From contig CACYQO010000007.1 in assembly GCA_902776545.1 (NCBI GenBank), positions 24,683 through 88,682 on the forward strand: a stretch of 64,000 bases of DNA, given 5' to 3'. Position 1 is the first letter of the stretch; every line of letters starts with the position of its first letter. Below, one piece after another: positions 36,870 to 46,040 of the stretch. The translations under genes were made by a program, and so were the position numbers. This stretch comes from an uncultured Prevotellaceae bacterium (GTDB lineage: Bacteria; Bacteroidota; Bacteroidia; Bacteroidales; Bacteroidaceae). The notes beneath the pieces are model-generated. The model ran no database searches and was not told where the DNA came from. It was given only the letters and a program-made list of their open reading frames with translations.

Positions 36870-38050
36870 TTAAGACTTATGGCAGTGCCATCGTGGGCGT
36901 CAATGCGTTGATGGTCACCGTGGAGGTGACCGTAGGTGAAGGCCTAGGCTTCTTCATGGTGGGTCTGCCTGACAATGCCGTGAAGGAGAGCGCCCATCGT
37001 ATTGTGTCGGCCTTCGAGGAGAGCGGCTATCGCATCCCTGGACAGCGTGTCACGGTAAACCTCGCTCCCGCCGACCTGAAGAAGGAGGGTTCGGCTTATG
37101 ACCTCCCCATAGCGGTCGCCACCCTCGGATCAGTGGGCCTTGTGAAGGCCGACGAGTTAGACAAGTACGTCATCATGGGTGAGTTGGGACTCGATGGAAT
37201 CCTTCGCCCCATCAAGGGAGTGCTTCCCATCGCCATCGAGGCGCGTCGCTGCCAGTACAAAGGCATCATCGTGCCCGCCGAGAACGCCCGCGAGGCAGCC
37301 ATCGTCAACAACCTGGAGGTCTACAGCGCCCATACCCTCAAGGAAGTCATCGATTTCTTTAATGGCGAGGGCACCCTCGAGCAGACGATGGTGGACACCC
37401 GTGCCGAGTTCGCACGCTCACTGAACAGCTACGAATACGACTTCGCCGATGTCAAAGGTCAGCAAAGCGTCAAGCGCTGTCTCGAGATTGCTGCCGCCGG
37501 TGGCCACAATGCCATCATGATAGGGCCTCCAGGCTCGGGCAAAACCATGCTTGCGAAACGCATGCCAGGCATCCTGCCGCCGCTGACGCTGAGCGAAAGC
37601 CTCGAGACCACGCAGATACACTCTGTGGCAGGCCTAATGCGAAAGGAGGACTCGCTGATAGCCGTGCGTCCCTTCCGTGCACCTCATCACACCGTGTCGG
37701 ACGTTGCCCTCGTGGGCGGTGGTACCAATCCCAAGCCCGGCGAAATATCGCTGGCTCACAACGGCGTGTTGTTCCTCGACGAGCTGCCTGAGTTCAAGCG
37801 CACAGTGCTGGAGGTTTTGCGGCAACCCATGGAGGAGCGCCACGTAACCATCAGTCGTGCCAAGATGACCATCGACTATCCCGCCGCCTTTATGCTCATC
37901 GCAGCCATGAATCCATGTCCCTGCGGCTACTATAACCATCCTACAATTCCCTGCACCTGCCCTCCAGGTGCCGTTAAGCGCTATCTCAACAAGGTCAGCG
38001 GCCCCCTGATGGATCGCATTGAAACACAAAAATATTTTAAGAGGGCATAA
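36863..38050 (+). pseudogene. yifB: YifB/ComM Mg-chelatase-like ATPase, 5' fragment disrupted by a mobile element
   Basis: The gene reads as YifB/ComM to codon 386 (38018-38020): N-terminal LonC/ChlI-like domain ([17 protein letters not shown]), Walker [14 protein letters not shown] at about 220, Walker [12 protein letters not shown], and CPCGYYNHP. Right after GPLMDRI it runs into foreign sequence and stops 10 codons later (ETQKYFKRA). The missing 128 codons lie at 57099-57485. The remnant keeps the ATP site but lacks the C-terminal Mg-chelatase part, so it is probably inactive. Intact YifB/ComM is linked to branch migration in natural transformation. Confidence 0.93.
38018..38024. other. 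Left attachment junction of the integrative element
   Basis: Chromosomal GATCGCATT meets element sequence GAAACAC. The trinucleotide TGA (38020-38022) is shared with the right junction at 57098-57100; a 2-base core within it fits a serine recombinase. Confidence 0.8.
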
Positions 38051-38071
38051 TACTATATCGAATTATTTTTG

Positions 38072-38079
38072 TATCTTTG
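38072..38079 (+). promoter_or_regulatory. -7 box of the serine recombinase gene
   Basis: TATCTTTG lies inside the element, 50 bases from its left end. Transcription would start near 38086, which favours ATG 38101 over ATG 38089 as the recombinase start. Confidence 0.6.
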
Positions 38080-38100
38080 CACTCATAAATGAATGTAATA

Positions 38101-40119
38101 ATGAGTGCAAAGGCTATACTTTTTATGCGCGTGAGCACTGACGCTCAGATTATTGAGAGTCAGCCGAAGGTTCTACGCGATATGGCACATCAGGATGGAT
38201 TTTCTGATGAAAACATTATTTCAATAGGCGAAAAGGAGAGTGCTATCAAGTTGGATGAGGAAGAACGACGGAGCCTTGAAAAGTTGAAACACTATATCGA
38301 GACTGACAACATAGATACTGTATATGTCTTTGAACTTTCGCGTATAGCGAGAACCGCAAAAGTCCTATATTCTGTCCGTGACTACTTGGTGGAGCATCAG
38401 GTTCAGTTAATATGCAAGGAGCCTCAATTTGTATTGTTGGAGAAAGACAGGTCAAAGGGTATTAGGAGTGATTCAAATCTTGTTTTCAGTATCTTTGGTG
38501 CGCTTGCGGAGCAGGAAATGAAGTTGAAGAAAGAACGCTTTGCAAGAGGGCGCAAATACCAAGCAGAGACAAACAAGTTTAATGGTGGTAGAATACCGTT
38601 TGGATATAGGGTGAACTATGATAAAGATAAACTTATTGAGATTTATGAAGAGGATGCTGAGGTGGTGCGACACATATATAGTCTTTACGAGCAAGGTTAC
38701 TCTCAAACACAGATTGCAAGGTTATTGTTAGGTACATCAATGGAACGTAACTCTACATTGTCTGTGGTACACAATATACTCTCTAATGAAGCCTACACAG
38801 GCAGAAAGATAAAGGCACACGCCTTTGAACGCTCATATCCTCAAATCATCACTCCTGAACAATATGATAGATGCAGACAGATAGCAGCCGAACATAAACA
38901 TACCGTAGACAAGTCCACGCATATCTACTATGGTAGCAAGATTGTACGTTGTCCTGTATGTGAGGGGAGGTGCGGCGCGACTGCATCGAAGGGTTACTAC
39001 TTTTGCTACAATGCCTATAATGCAGTTCGCGATGTAAATGTATATGGGAAACTCCAATGCTCAAATAGGGCGACCATTAGCATCAATATTATGGATTCCC
39101 TTTTGTGGCATATTGCAAGTGCATCGGAGGCACGCCACATATTAGTAGATACTGAGCAAAACAGGAAAGGATATGAAAAGAAGATAAGTGATATAGAACG
39201 ACTTATCGTAAGTAAAACCAAGCAGAAAGAGACCCTGTCTGAAAAACGTGAGCGTCTTTTCGATGGTTGGGTAGAAGGCAGATGTAGTGAAGAGAAATAC
39301 AAAAAGAAAGATGCTGAGTTTGATAATGAAGAGAAGAACCTTGATGGGGAGATTGCAGAATGTAAGTATCAGATAGAACAACTAAAACTCCTTATTGAAG
39401 ACCTTTCAGGCACTTGGAAAAGCGTTAATGGTCAAGGTGCAATTCAAATATCAGACTTTGGAGAGTTGGTAGCCAAAATAAGAGAGACTACTGACGATGC
39501 AATTCGCTCAGAGATTATTCATAAACACATTATGAAAGTGTATCTGTATGATGAAGAGTCAATACAATACACATTTTCAAGAGGACAAAAGGATGCAAGA
39601 GTAAAACGTATAGAAATATTCAAGTATCAAGGCGACCCTGTATCGTACTATTTTTTGCCATTTGCAGGAAAGAAATGTCTCTTTTGGGATAATCCTGCAA
39701 CCAACCCCGATTCCCTTATAGAGTTGCAATATCTTAGCCGATATAAGGACAAGTACAAAAAGAAACAAGCGAGAAAGACTGACGAGTTCAAAGATTACTA
39801 CAAGATTAGTACGTTGTCGAGCAAGATAGGGAAGAGTACCTATCAGATAAGAAAAGCAGTTAGAGGGGGTCGTATTCCAACCGTCTTCAAGTTTGGCACG
39901 TACTACATTTCCCAATCTGATGCAATAGCATATTTTGACAGCCTAAATACCAAAGGTGATTACATTGATGCAAAAGAAGCAGCGCAGGAGTTAGGGGTGA
40001 CTGTTCAAGTTATGTGGGCAATGTTGAGGAGGGGAGAGATTCCTGCCCATAAGGATGGTAACAAATACAATATTCCCATCGACCAATTTGAAGCATATAA
40101 AAAGAGGATGGGTAAGTAA
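38101..40119 (+). CDS. Large serine recombinase (element integrase) with Xis-like C-terminal helices
   Basis: The protein is about 672 residues. It has a resolvase domain with nucleophile Ser12 (ILFMRVSTDAQ) and ELSRIAR; a recombinase domain (GGRIPFGYRVNYD, about 165); a zinc ribbon (VRCPVCEGRCGA ... LQCSNR, about 285); a coiled coil (about 350-440); and, unusually, two excisionase/MerR-type helix-turn-helix units at the end (KIGKSTYQIRKAVRGGRIP and EAAQELGVTVQVMWAMLRRG). It sits at the left end, as expected for the enzyme that inserted the element in yifB. The Xis-like units may control directionality; that is inference. ATG 38089 is an alternative start. Confidence 0.93.
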   Translation: MSAKAILFMRVSTDAQIIESQPKVLRDMAHQDGFSDENIISIGEKESAIKLDEEERRSLEKLKHYIETDNIDTVYVFELSRIARTAKVLYSVRDYLVEHQVQLICKEPQFVLLEKDRSKGIRSDSNLVFSIFGALAEQEMKLKKERFARGRKYQAETNKFNGGRIPFGYRVNYDKDKLIEIYEEDAEVVRHIYSLYEQGYSQTQIARLLLGTSMERNSTLSVVHNILSNEAYTGRKIKAHAFERSYPQIITPEQYDRCRQIAAEHKHTVDKSTHIYYGSKIVRCPVCEGRCGATASKGYYFCYNAYNAVRDVNVYGKLQCSNRATISINIMDSLLWHIASASEARHILVDTEQNRKGYEKKISDIERLIVSKTKQKETLSEKRERLFDGWVEGRCSEEKYKKKDAEFDNEEKNLDGEIAECKYQIEQLKLLIEDLSGTWKSVNGQGAIQISDFGELVAKIRETTDDAIRSEIIHKHIMKVYLYDEESIQYTFSRGQKDARVKRIEIFKYQGDPVSYYFLPFAGKKCLFWDNPATNPDSLIELQYLSRYKDKYKKKQARKTDEFKDYYKISTLSSKIGKSTYQIRKAVRGGRIPTVFKFGTYYISQSDAIAYFDSLNTKGDYIDAKEAAQELGVTVQVMWAMLRRGEIPAHKDGNKYNIPIDQFEAYKKRMGK

Positions 40120-40246
40120 GAACGCTGTATCACTTATATGACGAAACAAACAAAAATGAATATTGGACGCTCCTATGATTAAAAATCAGATAGTTTTAAG
40201 TTCACTTCTCACTATTAGTGAAGGTGTGGCATCAGAAAGAAAAAAA

Positions 40247-40420
40247 CGACACTCTTATTGGTAGAGTGTCGCCACTTTCTGTTTGTGATATGGTAATTTC
40301 CGATATTGTAGTAACACGCTTACCTTAAAAATATTGCCTGAATGAAATAAAAAAAGCGTTGTTCTATTGTTGGGGCATTTGGTGAAGTGTCGAGATATCG
40401 GTCTCCCAATAGAAAAACGC
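40247..40420. repeat. Hairpins in the 401-base intergenic region after the recombinase
   Basis: Region 40120-40520 has no gene. It holds a perfect 9-bp stem CGACACTCT / AGAGTGTCG (40247-40255 / 40263-40271) flanked by A6, and an imperfect repeat GCGTTGTTCTATTGTTGGGG (40356-40375) / CTCCCAATAGAAAAACGC (40403-40420). One is likely a terminator; the second could be a control site. Confidence 0.6.
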
Positions 40421-40475
40421 ATAGTGATAACGAAAGAAGATTGAGTTTATTGTGTGACAATCCAATAAAAAGTCG

Positions 40476-40483
40476 TACCTTTG
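40476..40483 (+). promoter_or_regulatory. -7 box of the 490-residue lipoprotein gene
   Basis: TACCTTTG lies 37 bases before the start codon; TGTG replaces TTTG at the -33 position (40453-40456). Confidence 0.6.
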
Positions 40484-40520
40484 CAAATTAAAAAGTATAA
40501 ATGTCATAAAACATAATGAT

Positions 40521-41993
40521 ATGAAGCGAATATTAACTATTTCGATTGTATTAGTTGGCTTAGTATGCCTTTATGGATGTACAAGCCATCCACCCAAAGG
40601 AAGAACTCAGTTTATGGGGCTTAATGGGAAGGTCAAATCGGTCACAGAAAGAACGTACCGAATCGCCAATATGGATGGTGTACTTATGCAAAGAGAAATG
40701 ACCGAGGATGGCTACAAAATGTGGAGGTTTGATACCATTGGAGATATTGTTGAATCTTACACTTGGGAACACGGTCAGGATTATCATAGAGTTCTAACAA
40801 AGACTATCTGTCAAAAGGACTCCGCAGGAAGGCTGATTAAGAAAAGCCTATATAATAGTAAGGGATTAGTAAGGGAAACGGCTTGGATGTATGATGAGAA
40901 TGGAAATATCTCTATGGTTGATGATAATGATTATGACCTCAGCATTACTAATCACATAACGTGTAACACTACACTTTCAGATAAAGAGAAGATTATCGAA
41001 GAACTATCAATCTCCAAGGATAAAAAAGGGAATGTGTTAGAAGAATACAAACGAGTTACCAATATACAGGATTCGTTGATTATATCGCGTATAAAGTATG
41101 ATAAGAATGGCGAGATTGAAAGTGAAGAACAATATGAGTATGATTCCAAGAATGTAATAAAGAAAGGTAAAACCACCTACAAAGAGGGTAGTTGGATGGA
41201 ATATTCTAATAACAAGTCAATACTACATTCGGAAGACGGTTCCATTACATACAAGGTAGAAAGCCACTATAAAAATAATGTTCAGACTATAACATATACC
41301 AATTACTATAAAAAAGAAGTTTCAGGAAGAACTGTGGCAGAGTATCGGTATTATCCTCAGAGCGAAACTTGGTTGGAGATTGAAAGTGTATCAGATGATT
41401 ATGATGATGGAGAAATAGAAAAGACCATCAAAACAACATACAAATATCAATTTGACAATCAAGGTAATTGGATAGTGTGTATGATTTATACAAACAACAA
41501 ACCCTCACATATCACTTATCGAGACATAGAGTATTATTCACAAGGTACAAATGTACAAATTGAGAATGATGACATTCCTAATGTCACAGGTGCGGGAAGT
41601 CAATTAGAATATCAAATATATGTGGATAAGGGTTTTAATAAGAATAGGACAGCATCTGCCTATGTAAAGAAGACCCCATTACATAAACTAATCTTAGATA
41701 GCAAAGGTGAATTGTCCTATAAGGACAAGCAGGAGTTTATGAGGCTTGTAATGTCCGATGCAAGCACCGCCACATTAAATGACTACTTTGAGCCGATGTG
41801 GAAGAAAGATGTTAGCAACTGTATTGTCGTTGATGCTGAATCAGATTTGGCAAAACTGTACTATCTCTATGATAAGAGAGGCTTTATAGCATACAATAGA
41901 CCATATTATGATGATGCAAAAGCCGAATTAATTGGCACCGAGAAGCGTATAATGCAAACCATTCAGGATATTGAAAACAAACAAAAAAAATAG
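40521..41993 (+). CDS. Lipoprotein with YD-like repeats
   Basis: The 490-residue protein has a signal peptide with lipobox LYGC (Cys20). The body contains many short beta-hairpin units of the form YDENGNIS, KDKKGNVLEEY, YDKNGEIESEEQY and FDNQGNWI, resembling the YD/RHS-like or MORN-like repeats of cell-surface proteins. The last 100 residues are helical. It is probably anchored at the outer membrane. As an element-borne surface lipoprotein it could act in surface exclusion or adhesion; that is inference. A second, small lipoprotein gene starts 7 bases after its stop. Confidence 0.75.
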   Translation: MKRILTISIVLVGLVCLYGCTSHPPKGRTQFMGLNGKVKSVTERTYRIANMDGVLMQREMTEDGYKMWRFDTIGDIVESYTWEHGQDYHRVLTKTICQKDSAGRLIKKSLYNSKGLVRETAWMYDENGNISMVDDNDYDLSITNHITCNTTLSDKEKIIEELSISKDKKGNVLEEYKRVTNIQDSLIISRIKYDKNGEIESEEQYEYDSKNVIKKGKTTYKEGSWMEYSNNKSILHSEDGSITYKVESHYKNNVQTITYTNYYKKEVSGRTVAEYRYYPQSETWLEIESVSDDYDDGEIEKTIKTTYKYQFDNQGNWIVCMIYTNNKPSHITYRDIEYYSQGTNVQIENDDIPNVTGAGSQLEYQIYVDKGFNKNRTASAYVKKTPLHKLILDSKGELSYKDKQEFMRLVMSDASTATLNDYFEPMWKKDVSNCIVVDAESDLAKLYYLYDKRGFIAYNRPYYDDAKAELIGTEKRIMQTIQDIENKQKK

Positions 41994-42000
41994 TATTGAT

Positions 42001-42297
42001 ATGAAAAAGTCTCACCTTATTACTGTTTTCTCGTTGCTTCTGTTAGTAACGTGTTTTGGCTGTAAACATAAGGAATCTGTTGATGAAAGAATCGCTCGAC
42101 AAGAGAGGGAAGAACAGTCAAAAGAAGATATTAAAAACCTTTACCGTAATCAGATAGAAGCAACAAGAGCCACTCTTGATTCACTTGAAATTGCTCACAG
42201 AAAAGGTACTATTTCCGAAAGAGACTATCAGATAGGAACCGAGGTTAATAAGAGGGTGTTAGAAGAATGGGAAAATAGGTATCGTTCTGTTGATTAG
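42001..42297 (+). CDS. Small lipoprotein, helical
   Basis: The start ATG 42001 (MKKSHLITVFSLLLLVTCFGC) places the lipobox CFGC at residue 21; a longer in-frame start at 41971 overlaps the previous gene and hides the signal peptide. The 98-residue product is mostly charged helix (ERIARQEREEQSKEDIKNLY). It lies 7 bases after the 490-residue lipoprotein gene, so the pair probably works together. Function is unknown. Confidence 0.7.
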   Translation: MKKSHLITVFSLLLLVTCFGCKHKESVDERIARQEREEQSKEDIKNLYRNQIEATRATLDSLEIAHRKGTISERDYQIGTEVNKRVLEEWENRYRSVD

Positions 42298-42318
42298 GAA
42301 TAAACCGCGAAACAAAAA

Positions 42319-43443
42319 ATGTCTGACCAATCGACTATACAACCCTACACTCCATCGGAACTACTGACGTTGTTCTCAAACTTCCTCAATCGACAGGAGG
42401 AGTTTACTCAGATTATATATCTGCAAGGCATCTACCAACAGAAACCATACAATCCGAGGTGGGCTGCGTGTTATGACAGCATTAGGGATGAGAAAACATC
42501 AGCAGAAATGACTGTCAGGATGACCAAGGAGCAGCACGATAGTCTCAGCAATGGGAACCTGATTGTGGTTGGCGGTGTTCTTGGAAAGCAGATGCGCGAG
42601 AATGGTAACATTCAAGTATTCCTGAGCGTGACCCGTGTAGACAAACTGAAAGAACAGGTGGTGGATGAGGCTGAGGTGAAGAGAGCAGCCATCAGACAAC
42701 AGAAAGCACAGACAGGGTACAAGAATGTGGATGGAGTCTTTGAACGGATGCTGTTTGCAGATGAGCAGCCACAGGTGGCGTTGGTCTTTGCTGAAAGCAG
42801 CATAACAATGACCGATTTCAGGGCAGGACTTAACTCAGCAATGGCAACCATCAGTTTCAAGGAGTTTAGAGCAAACTTTGCAAATCCCCGTGAGGTTTGC
42901 AGTTTGCTCAGTACATTAGATGATGGTGGCTTCAATGCCATTGCCATTGTTCGCGGTGGTGGAAGCGGTATAGAGAAGTTGGATGAGATACCCATATTAG
43001 AGACTGTTTCCAACCTTAGAACCCCTACTATTGCAGCGGTGGGGCATCCCGAAGAACGCCTATTCATTAAGAGTGTAGTAGATAAAGAGATTTCAACCCC
43101 CAATGGGCTTGGTCAATACTTTTCGGAACTCACAGAGCGCATTGCCGATACAAAAGCCAAATCCAAGGCTGCATTGGTGGCTCAGGTCGAAAAGGTGTAT
43201 AAAGACCGCCTGACAGCAGCCGAAAAGCAAGCACAGACCCTGCAACAGCAGATGACAGCACAGATGAAGCAGAGTCAAACCATCCTTGAACAGGCTGATA
43301 AGAAAGAAGAGGAGAGGAAACAGTTATATGGTCAGATTTCCACACTAAGGAAACAGATGAGAAGTGCAAAGATAAAAAGTACCATCATCTACGTGGTTTT
43401 GGTTGGGTTGATAATCCTACTTCTATACTTTCAAGGCAAATAA
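42319..43443 (+). CDS. Exonuclease VII large subunit-like protein with C-terminal membrane anchor
   Basis: The 374-residue protein has an N-terminal OB-fold-like part (about 25-115) and an XseA-type central domain with AIAIVRGGGSGIEKLDE (about 210-228) and TPTIAAVGHPEE (about 237-248), the conserved glycine-rich and AVGH motifs of exodeoxyribonuclease VII large subunit. A long coiled coil (about 270-345) and a terminal membrane helix (IIYVVLVGLIILLLYF) follow. The usual TPTxAA motif is replaced by TPNGLGQY. No small subunit (XseB) gene is present. It may be a membrane-tethered nuclease used in defence or element DNA processing; that is inference. Confidence 0.75.
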   Translation: MSDQSTIQPYTPSELLTLFSNFLNRQEEFTQIIYLQGIYQQKPYNPRWAACYDSIRDEKTSAEMTVRMTKEQHDSLSNGNLIVVGGVLGKQMRENGNIQVFLSVTRVDKLKEQVVDEAEVKRAAIRQQKAQTGYKNVDGVFERMLFADEQPQVALVFAESSITMTDFRAGLNSAMATISFKEFRANFANPREVCSLLSTLDDGGFNAIAIVRGGGSGIEKLDEIPILETVSNLRTPTIAAVGHPEERLFIKSVVDKEISTPNGLGQYFSELTERIADTKAKSKAALVAQVEKVYKDRLTAAEKQAQTLQQQMTAQMKQSQTILEQADKKEEERKQLYGQISTLRKQMRSAKIKSTIIYVVLVGLIILLLYFQGK

Positions 43444-43474
43444 CAAGGGTATCAATTATTAAACAGCAGACGCG

Positions 43475-44647
43475 ATGCAAGATTATATAAAACAAGCATA
43501 TTTCTCAGCAGGGTTCTTCAAAGACCTTGTTTTCGACAAAAACTTTAAGTTGGTCGAAGATGACAAGGACTGTGATGAGGTTGATTTATACATAATGAAA
43601 CGCTTTGACAACCTGTTTGGGAATATTGATGCACCTTCCATTTTCAGGGTGTATGTCCTTAATCTTTACAGAGCGTATTGTGTAATGTCTAATTGGGGGA
43701 ATGCGGAGGCAAGGCAGGTTCTGTTTGATGAAATCAAAGAAGACCGAATGGTGTTGGAGGATACTGAGGTTCTTCATCGGTTAGATTGTTTTATAAGATA
43801 TGCTTATTATTTTAGATACTCTGTATATAAGAGTCAGTATCGCAGTTGTATAGAATTGCGTAATCAATGCAAAGATACCCCTGCTGACATTAAAGATGCT
43901 TTCGACAATCCACACGATTATTGGTATTATGCAGGGAAAATGTTACTTAACTACTCAAAGTTACTTGAAGAGAAACTATGTCAGATTGAAAAAGAGAAGG
44001 GGAAGGAGCGGTGTTATCAATACTGCAAGGATATAATAGAAGACTATCAAGATTTGTATCGCATCGCACCAACTTGGCAGGAAGAAAAAGAGTATGATAT
44101 CATTTTTGAAGACACTTCCTATCTTACAAGTGATGACAAAGAAGAACTTGATATTATTGTCTCAATAATTCAGGGCTATATCTCCAACTATGAAGAAAGC
44201 GAGAGACAGAAAGCGTTGCAACACCTCTCCTTAGAAGCCATCTTGAAAGACTGCCCTAAATTAAACAGAATAAAGAATAGTATTCAAAAAGCAATCGATT
44301 ACGGGTGTATTGCATACCGTAAAGGTGGGTTGTTAGGAGAAGATGGGTTGCTTGTTCCCATTGTAAAACAAGGTGAGAATACATTTCCTTCTGATTCCGC
44401 TTTCGCTTACTTTATTGGTGTGGCACTTGACTTAAACGAGAGGGGAGAGAAGTTTCCCGAACTTGAAGTTAAAAGAGTGTTCAAGGGTGAAACGAAGAAC
44501 GGCAATCAGCCTGATTGGGCTGCATATTGGCGACAGCAAAACAGACCGAGAACAGATGCTACCAAGTTTAAGAGTCGGTCGCAGTCTGCCGTGTATATGG
44601 TTTCCCCCAAGACAGTAGACTTCGTCACCCGTGTACTTGAAGGGTAA
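43475..44647 (+). CDS. Unknown protein downstream of the XseA-like gene
   Basis: The 390-residue soluble protein is helical and acidic (about 1-260). Its C-terminal 130 residues are mixed, with AIDYGCIAYRKGGLLGEDG, DSAFAYFIGVALDLNERGEKFP and RSQSAVYMVS. No family is recognised. It follows the XseA-like gene by 31 bases and is followed by a strong terminator, so the run 40521-44647 may be one transcript. The pairing suggests a functional link with the XseA-like protein. Confidence 0.6.
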   Translation: MQDYIKQAYFSAGFFKDLVFDKNFKLVEDDKDCDEVDLYIMKRFDNLFGNIDAPSIFRVYVLNLYRAYCVMSNWGNAEARQVLFDEIKEDRMVLEDTEVLHRLDCFIRYAYYFRYSVYKSQYRSCIELRNQCKDTPADIKDAFDNPHDYWYYAGKMLLNYSKLLEEKLCQIEKEKGKERCYQYCKDIIEDYQDLYRIAPTWQEEKEYDIIFEDTSYLTSDDKEELDIIVSIIQGYISNYEESERQKALQHLSLEAILKDCPKLNRIKNSIQKAIDYGCIAYRKGGLLGEDGLLVPIVKQGENTFPSDSAFAYFIGVALDLNERGEKFPELEVKRVFKGETKNGNQPDWAAYWRQQNRPRTDATKFKSRSQSAVYMVSPKTVDFVTRVLEG

Positions 44648-44667
44648 TAGATAACGCTTATCTTACA

Positions 44668-44702
44668 AAGCCTGAGTCGTAAATGATTCAGGCTTTTTTT
44701 TA
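44668..44702 (+). terminator. Rho-independent terminator
   Basis: AAGCCTGAGTC / GATTCAGGCTT stem (11 pairs, one wobble) with a 6-base loop and an eight-T tract. Confidence 0.92.
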
Positions 44703-44868
44703 TGCCCATTTGTGACGTAGTTTTGCATTTAATCCATTCATTAACTGCAAGATGCAGTGATTTTCGTGTTTTTTTTGACATTTTGAGAGAAAAATGGTCA
44801 AAATTACGAAAAACAGGTGTGTAATATGACTGATTTTCTGCCATTTCTGCACATATTCTCAAAAAATA

Positions 44869-44998
44869 TTTTATACGCTGCACTTTTCTCCCAAACCCAT
44901 TTTTATACGCTGAGTATTGGGTGATATATGGTCTATTGCACTTCCCGACACCGAGTCTTTACACGCTGATTTTTATACGCAAACTATTTTTTATACGC
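44869..44998 (+). repeat. Iteron-like direct repeats TTTTATACGC(TG)
   Basis: Exact TTTTATACGC copies begin at 44869, 44901, 44971 and 44989, the first two followed by TG. A variant TTTACACGCTG begins at 44958. They lie in a 570-base gene-free stretch (44648-45217) upstream of the replication-type genes. They could be binding sites for a Rep or regulator protein (origin iterons or operators). Confidence 0.75.
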
Positions 44999-45033
44999 CC
45001 GTTTATCGTATTAAATTGATGCTCAATAATTTG

Positions 45034-45041
45034 TATATTTG
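45034..45041 (+). promoter_or_regulatory. -7 box downstream of the iteron-like array
   Basis: TATATTTG, 36 bases after the last repeat. It probably drives the 45218-48514 genes; nearby repeat-binding protein could control it. Confidence 0.55.
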
Positions 45042-45044
45042 CAA

Positions 45045-45131
45045 GTGAAAAGCAAGGGTGAAAAGGCTGATTTGACTATCAAGTCGAGAGGCAAACGAGG
45101 TAAGCGAAGCAGCACCCCTTATATAGAATAG
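45045..45131 (+). CDS. Possible 28-residue basic leader peptide
   Basis: A GTG-started frame of 28 codons begins 4 bases after the -7 box, so it would be leaderless or start at the very 5' end. The product is basic (KSRGKRGKRSS). It could be chance; the transcript leader to 45218 otherwise shows nothing clear. Confidence 0.25.
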   Translation: MKSKGEKADLTIKSRGKRGKRSSTPYIE

Positions 45132-45217
45132 TAATACAATAATAATAAGCAATTAAATATCAAATATTTGCGGAAAAAACAGGCATTTTTTGGTTTCTAA
45201 TATAAAGGAGTTTGGAT

Positions 45218-45526
45218 ATGAAATACATCGACAAGGACATTCAGTTAGACGAACAGAGAGGTGGTGTTAAGGCTGCATCTTGCATCTGTGACAATGGTTT
45301 TGAGTATGCTTATAACACGATGAGTAGGGGTGGCATCCTGACTGTGATAGACAGCAGTCGTGCCGAGACAGACCCTGTGGCGGTCATCTGTAACTATACC
45401 GCCACGACCATTGACGACATCGAGGCAACTGTGAGCAAGGTGATACGACTTTATAAGGCACATCAGGTCATCAGCATTGCTCGTAACATCGAGGAGTTTG
45501 ACGAGACTTTTAGAAAGATTGCATAA
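45218..45526 (+). CDS. Small unknown protein of the element
   Basis: This 102-residue protein (MKYIDKDIQLDEQRGGVKA-type start) has mixed alpha/beta features: FEYAYNTMSRGG, ILTVIDSSRAETDPVAVICNY and a terminal helix. The start is set by a rare strong Shine-Dalgarno for this phylum, AAAGGAG at 45205-45210, 7 bases before ATG 45218; a TTG at 45212 was rejected. Function is unknown. Confidence 0.65.
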   Translation: MKYIDKDIQLDEQRGGVKAASCICDNGFEYAYNTMSRGGILTVIDSSRAETDPVAVICNYTATTIDDIEATVSKVIRLYKAHQVISIARNIEEFDETFRKIA

Positions 45527-45553
45527 ACATTTAATTTATAATAATTTACAACG

Positions 45554-45994
45554 ATGAATCGACATCAAAACAAGTCCAAGCAGGTGAAGGACAGTAGCCT
45601 CGGACGCAGAAACTTTGAAAATGCAGAAGTCGGTAATCTTAAAAAGCGTGTGGCTCTTAGCGAAGAAGAGGCAATCAGGATTATCGAGGAGGAGGTAAAA
45701 GAAGGAGAAGAGGATAAGTGGGGGGTATGTCTCGTAGATATCGATGGTATCAACGACATCTACTATGAACTCTGCTATTCTCGTAAGTTTATTGGAAGTG
45801 CGAATCTCAATACAGCATTGAGAATAGCAAGAAACGAAGCATTGGTTCTGACGGATGGAGATAAGTTTGCTATTGCCTTTGCATTGGTGGTTGGTGTAGA
45901 CCAAGGATTGTTCGCAAGGAACTTTGTTATCGAAGCCATTAAAAGCATTGGTCTCTCTGCGGAGGAAGAGAAAGAAGCACTTTCCAATTTGTAG
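45554..45994 (+). CDS. Small unknown protein of the element
   Basis: This 146-residue soluble protein has a basic, Asn/Lys-rich start (MNRHQNKSKQVKDSS) followed by an acidic helix (SEEEAIRIIEEEVKEGEED) and a mixed alpha/beta body. It follows the previous gene by 27 bases. No family recognised. The basic head and acidic tail resemble DNA-associated accessory proteins, which is only an impression. Confidence 0.6.
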   Translation: MNRHQNKSKQVKDSSLGRRNFENAEVGNLKKRVALSEEEAIRIIEEEVKEGEEDKWGVCLVDIDGINDIYYELCYSRKFIGSANLNTALRIARNEALVLTDGDKFAIAFALVVGVDQGLFARNFVIEAIKSIGLSAEEEKEALSNL

Positions 45995-46040
45995 AACGTT
46001 TTTAATGGTATCAAAAATTGAACAGTATGTATCATAACCT

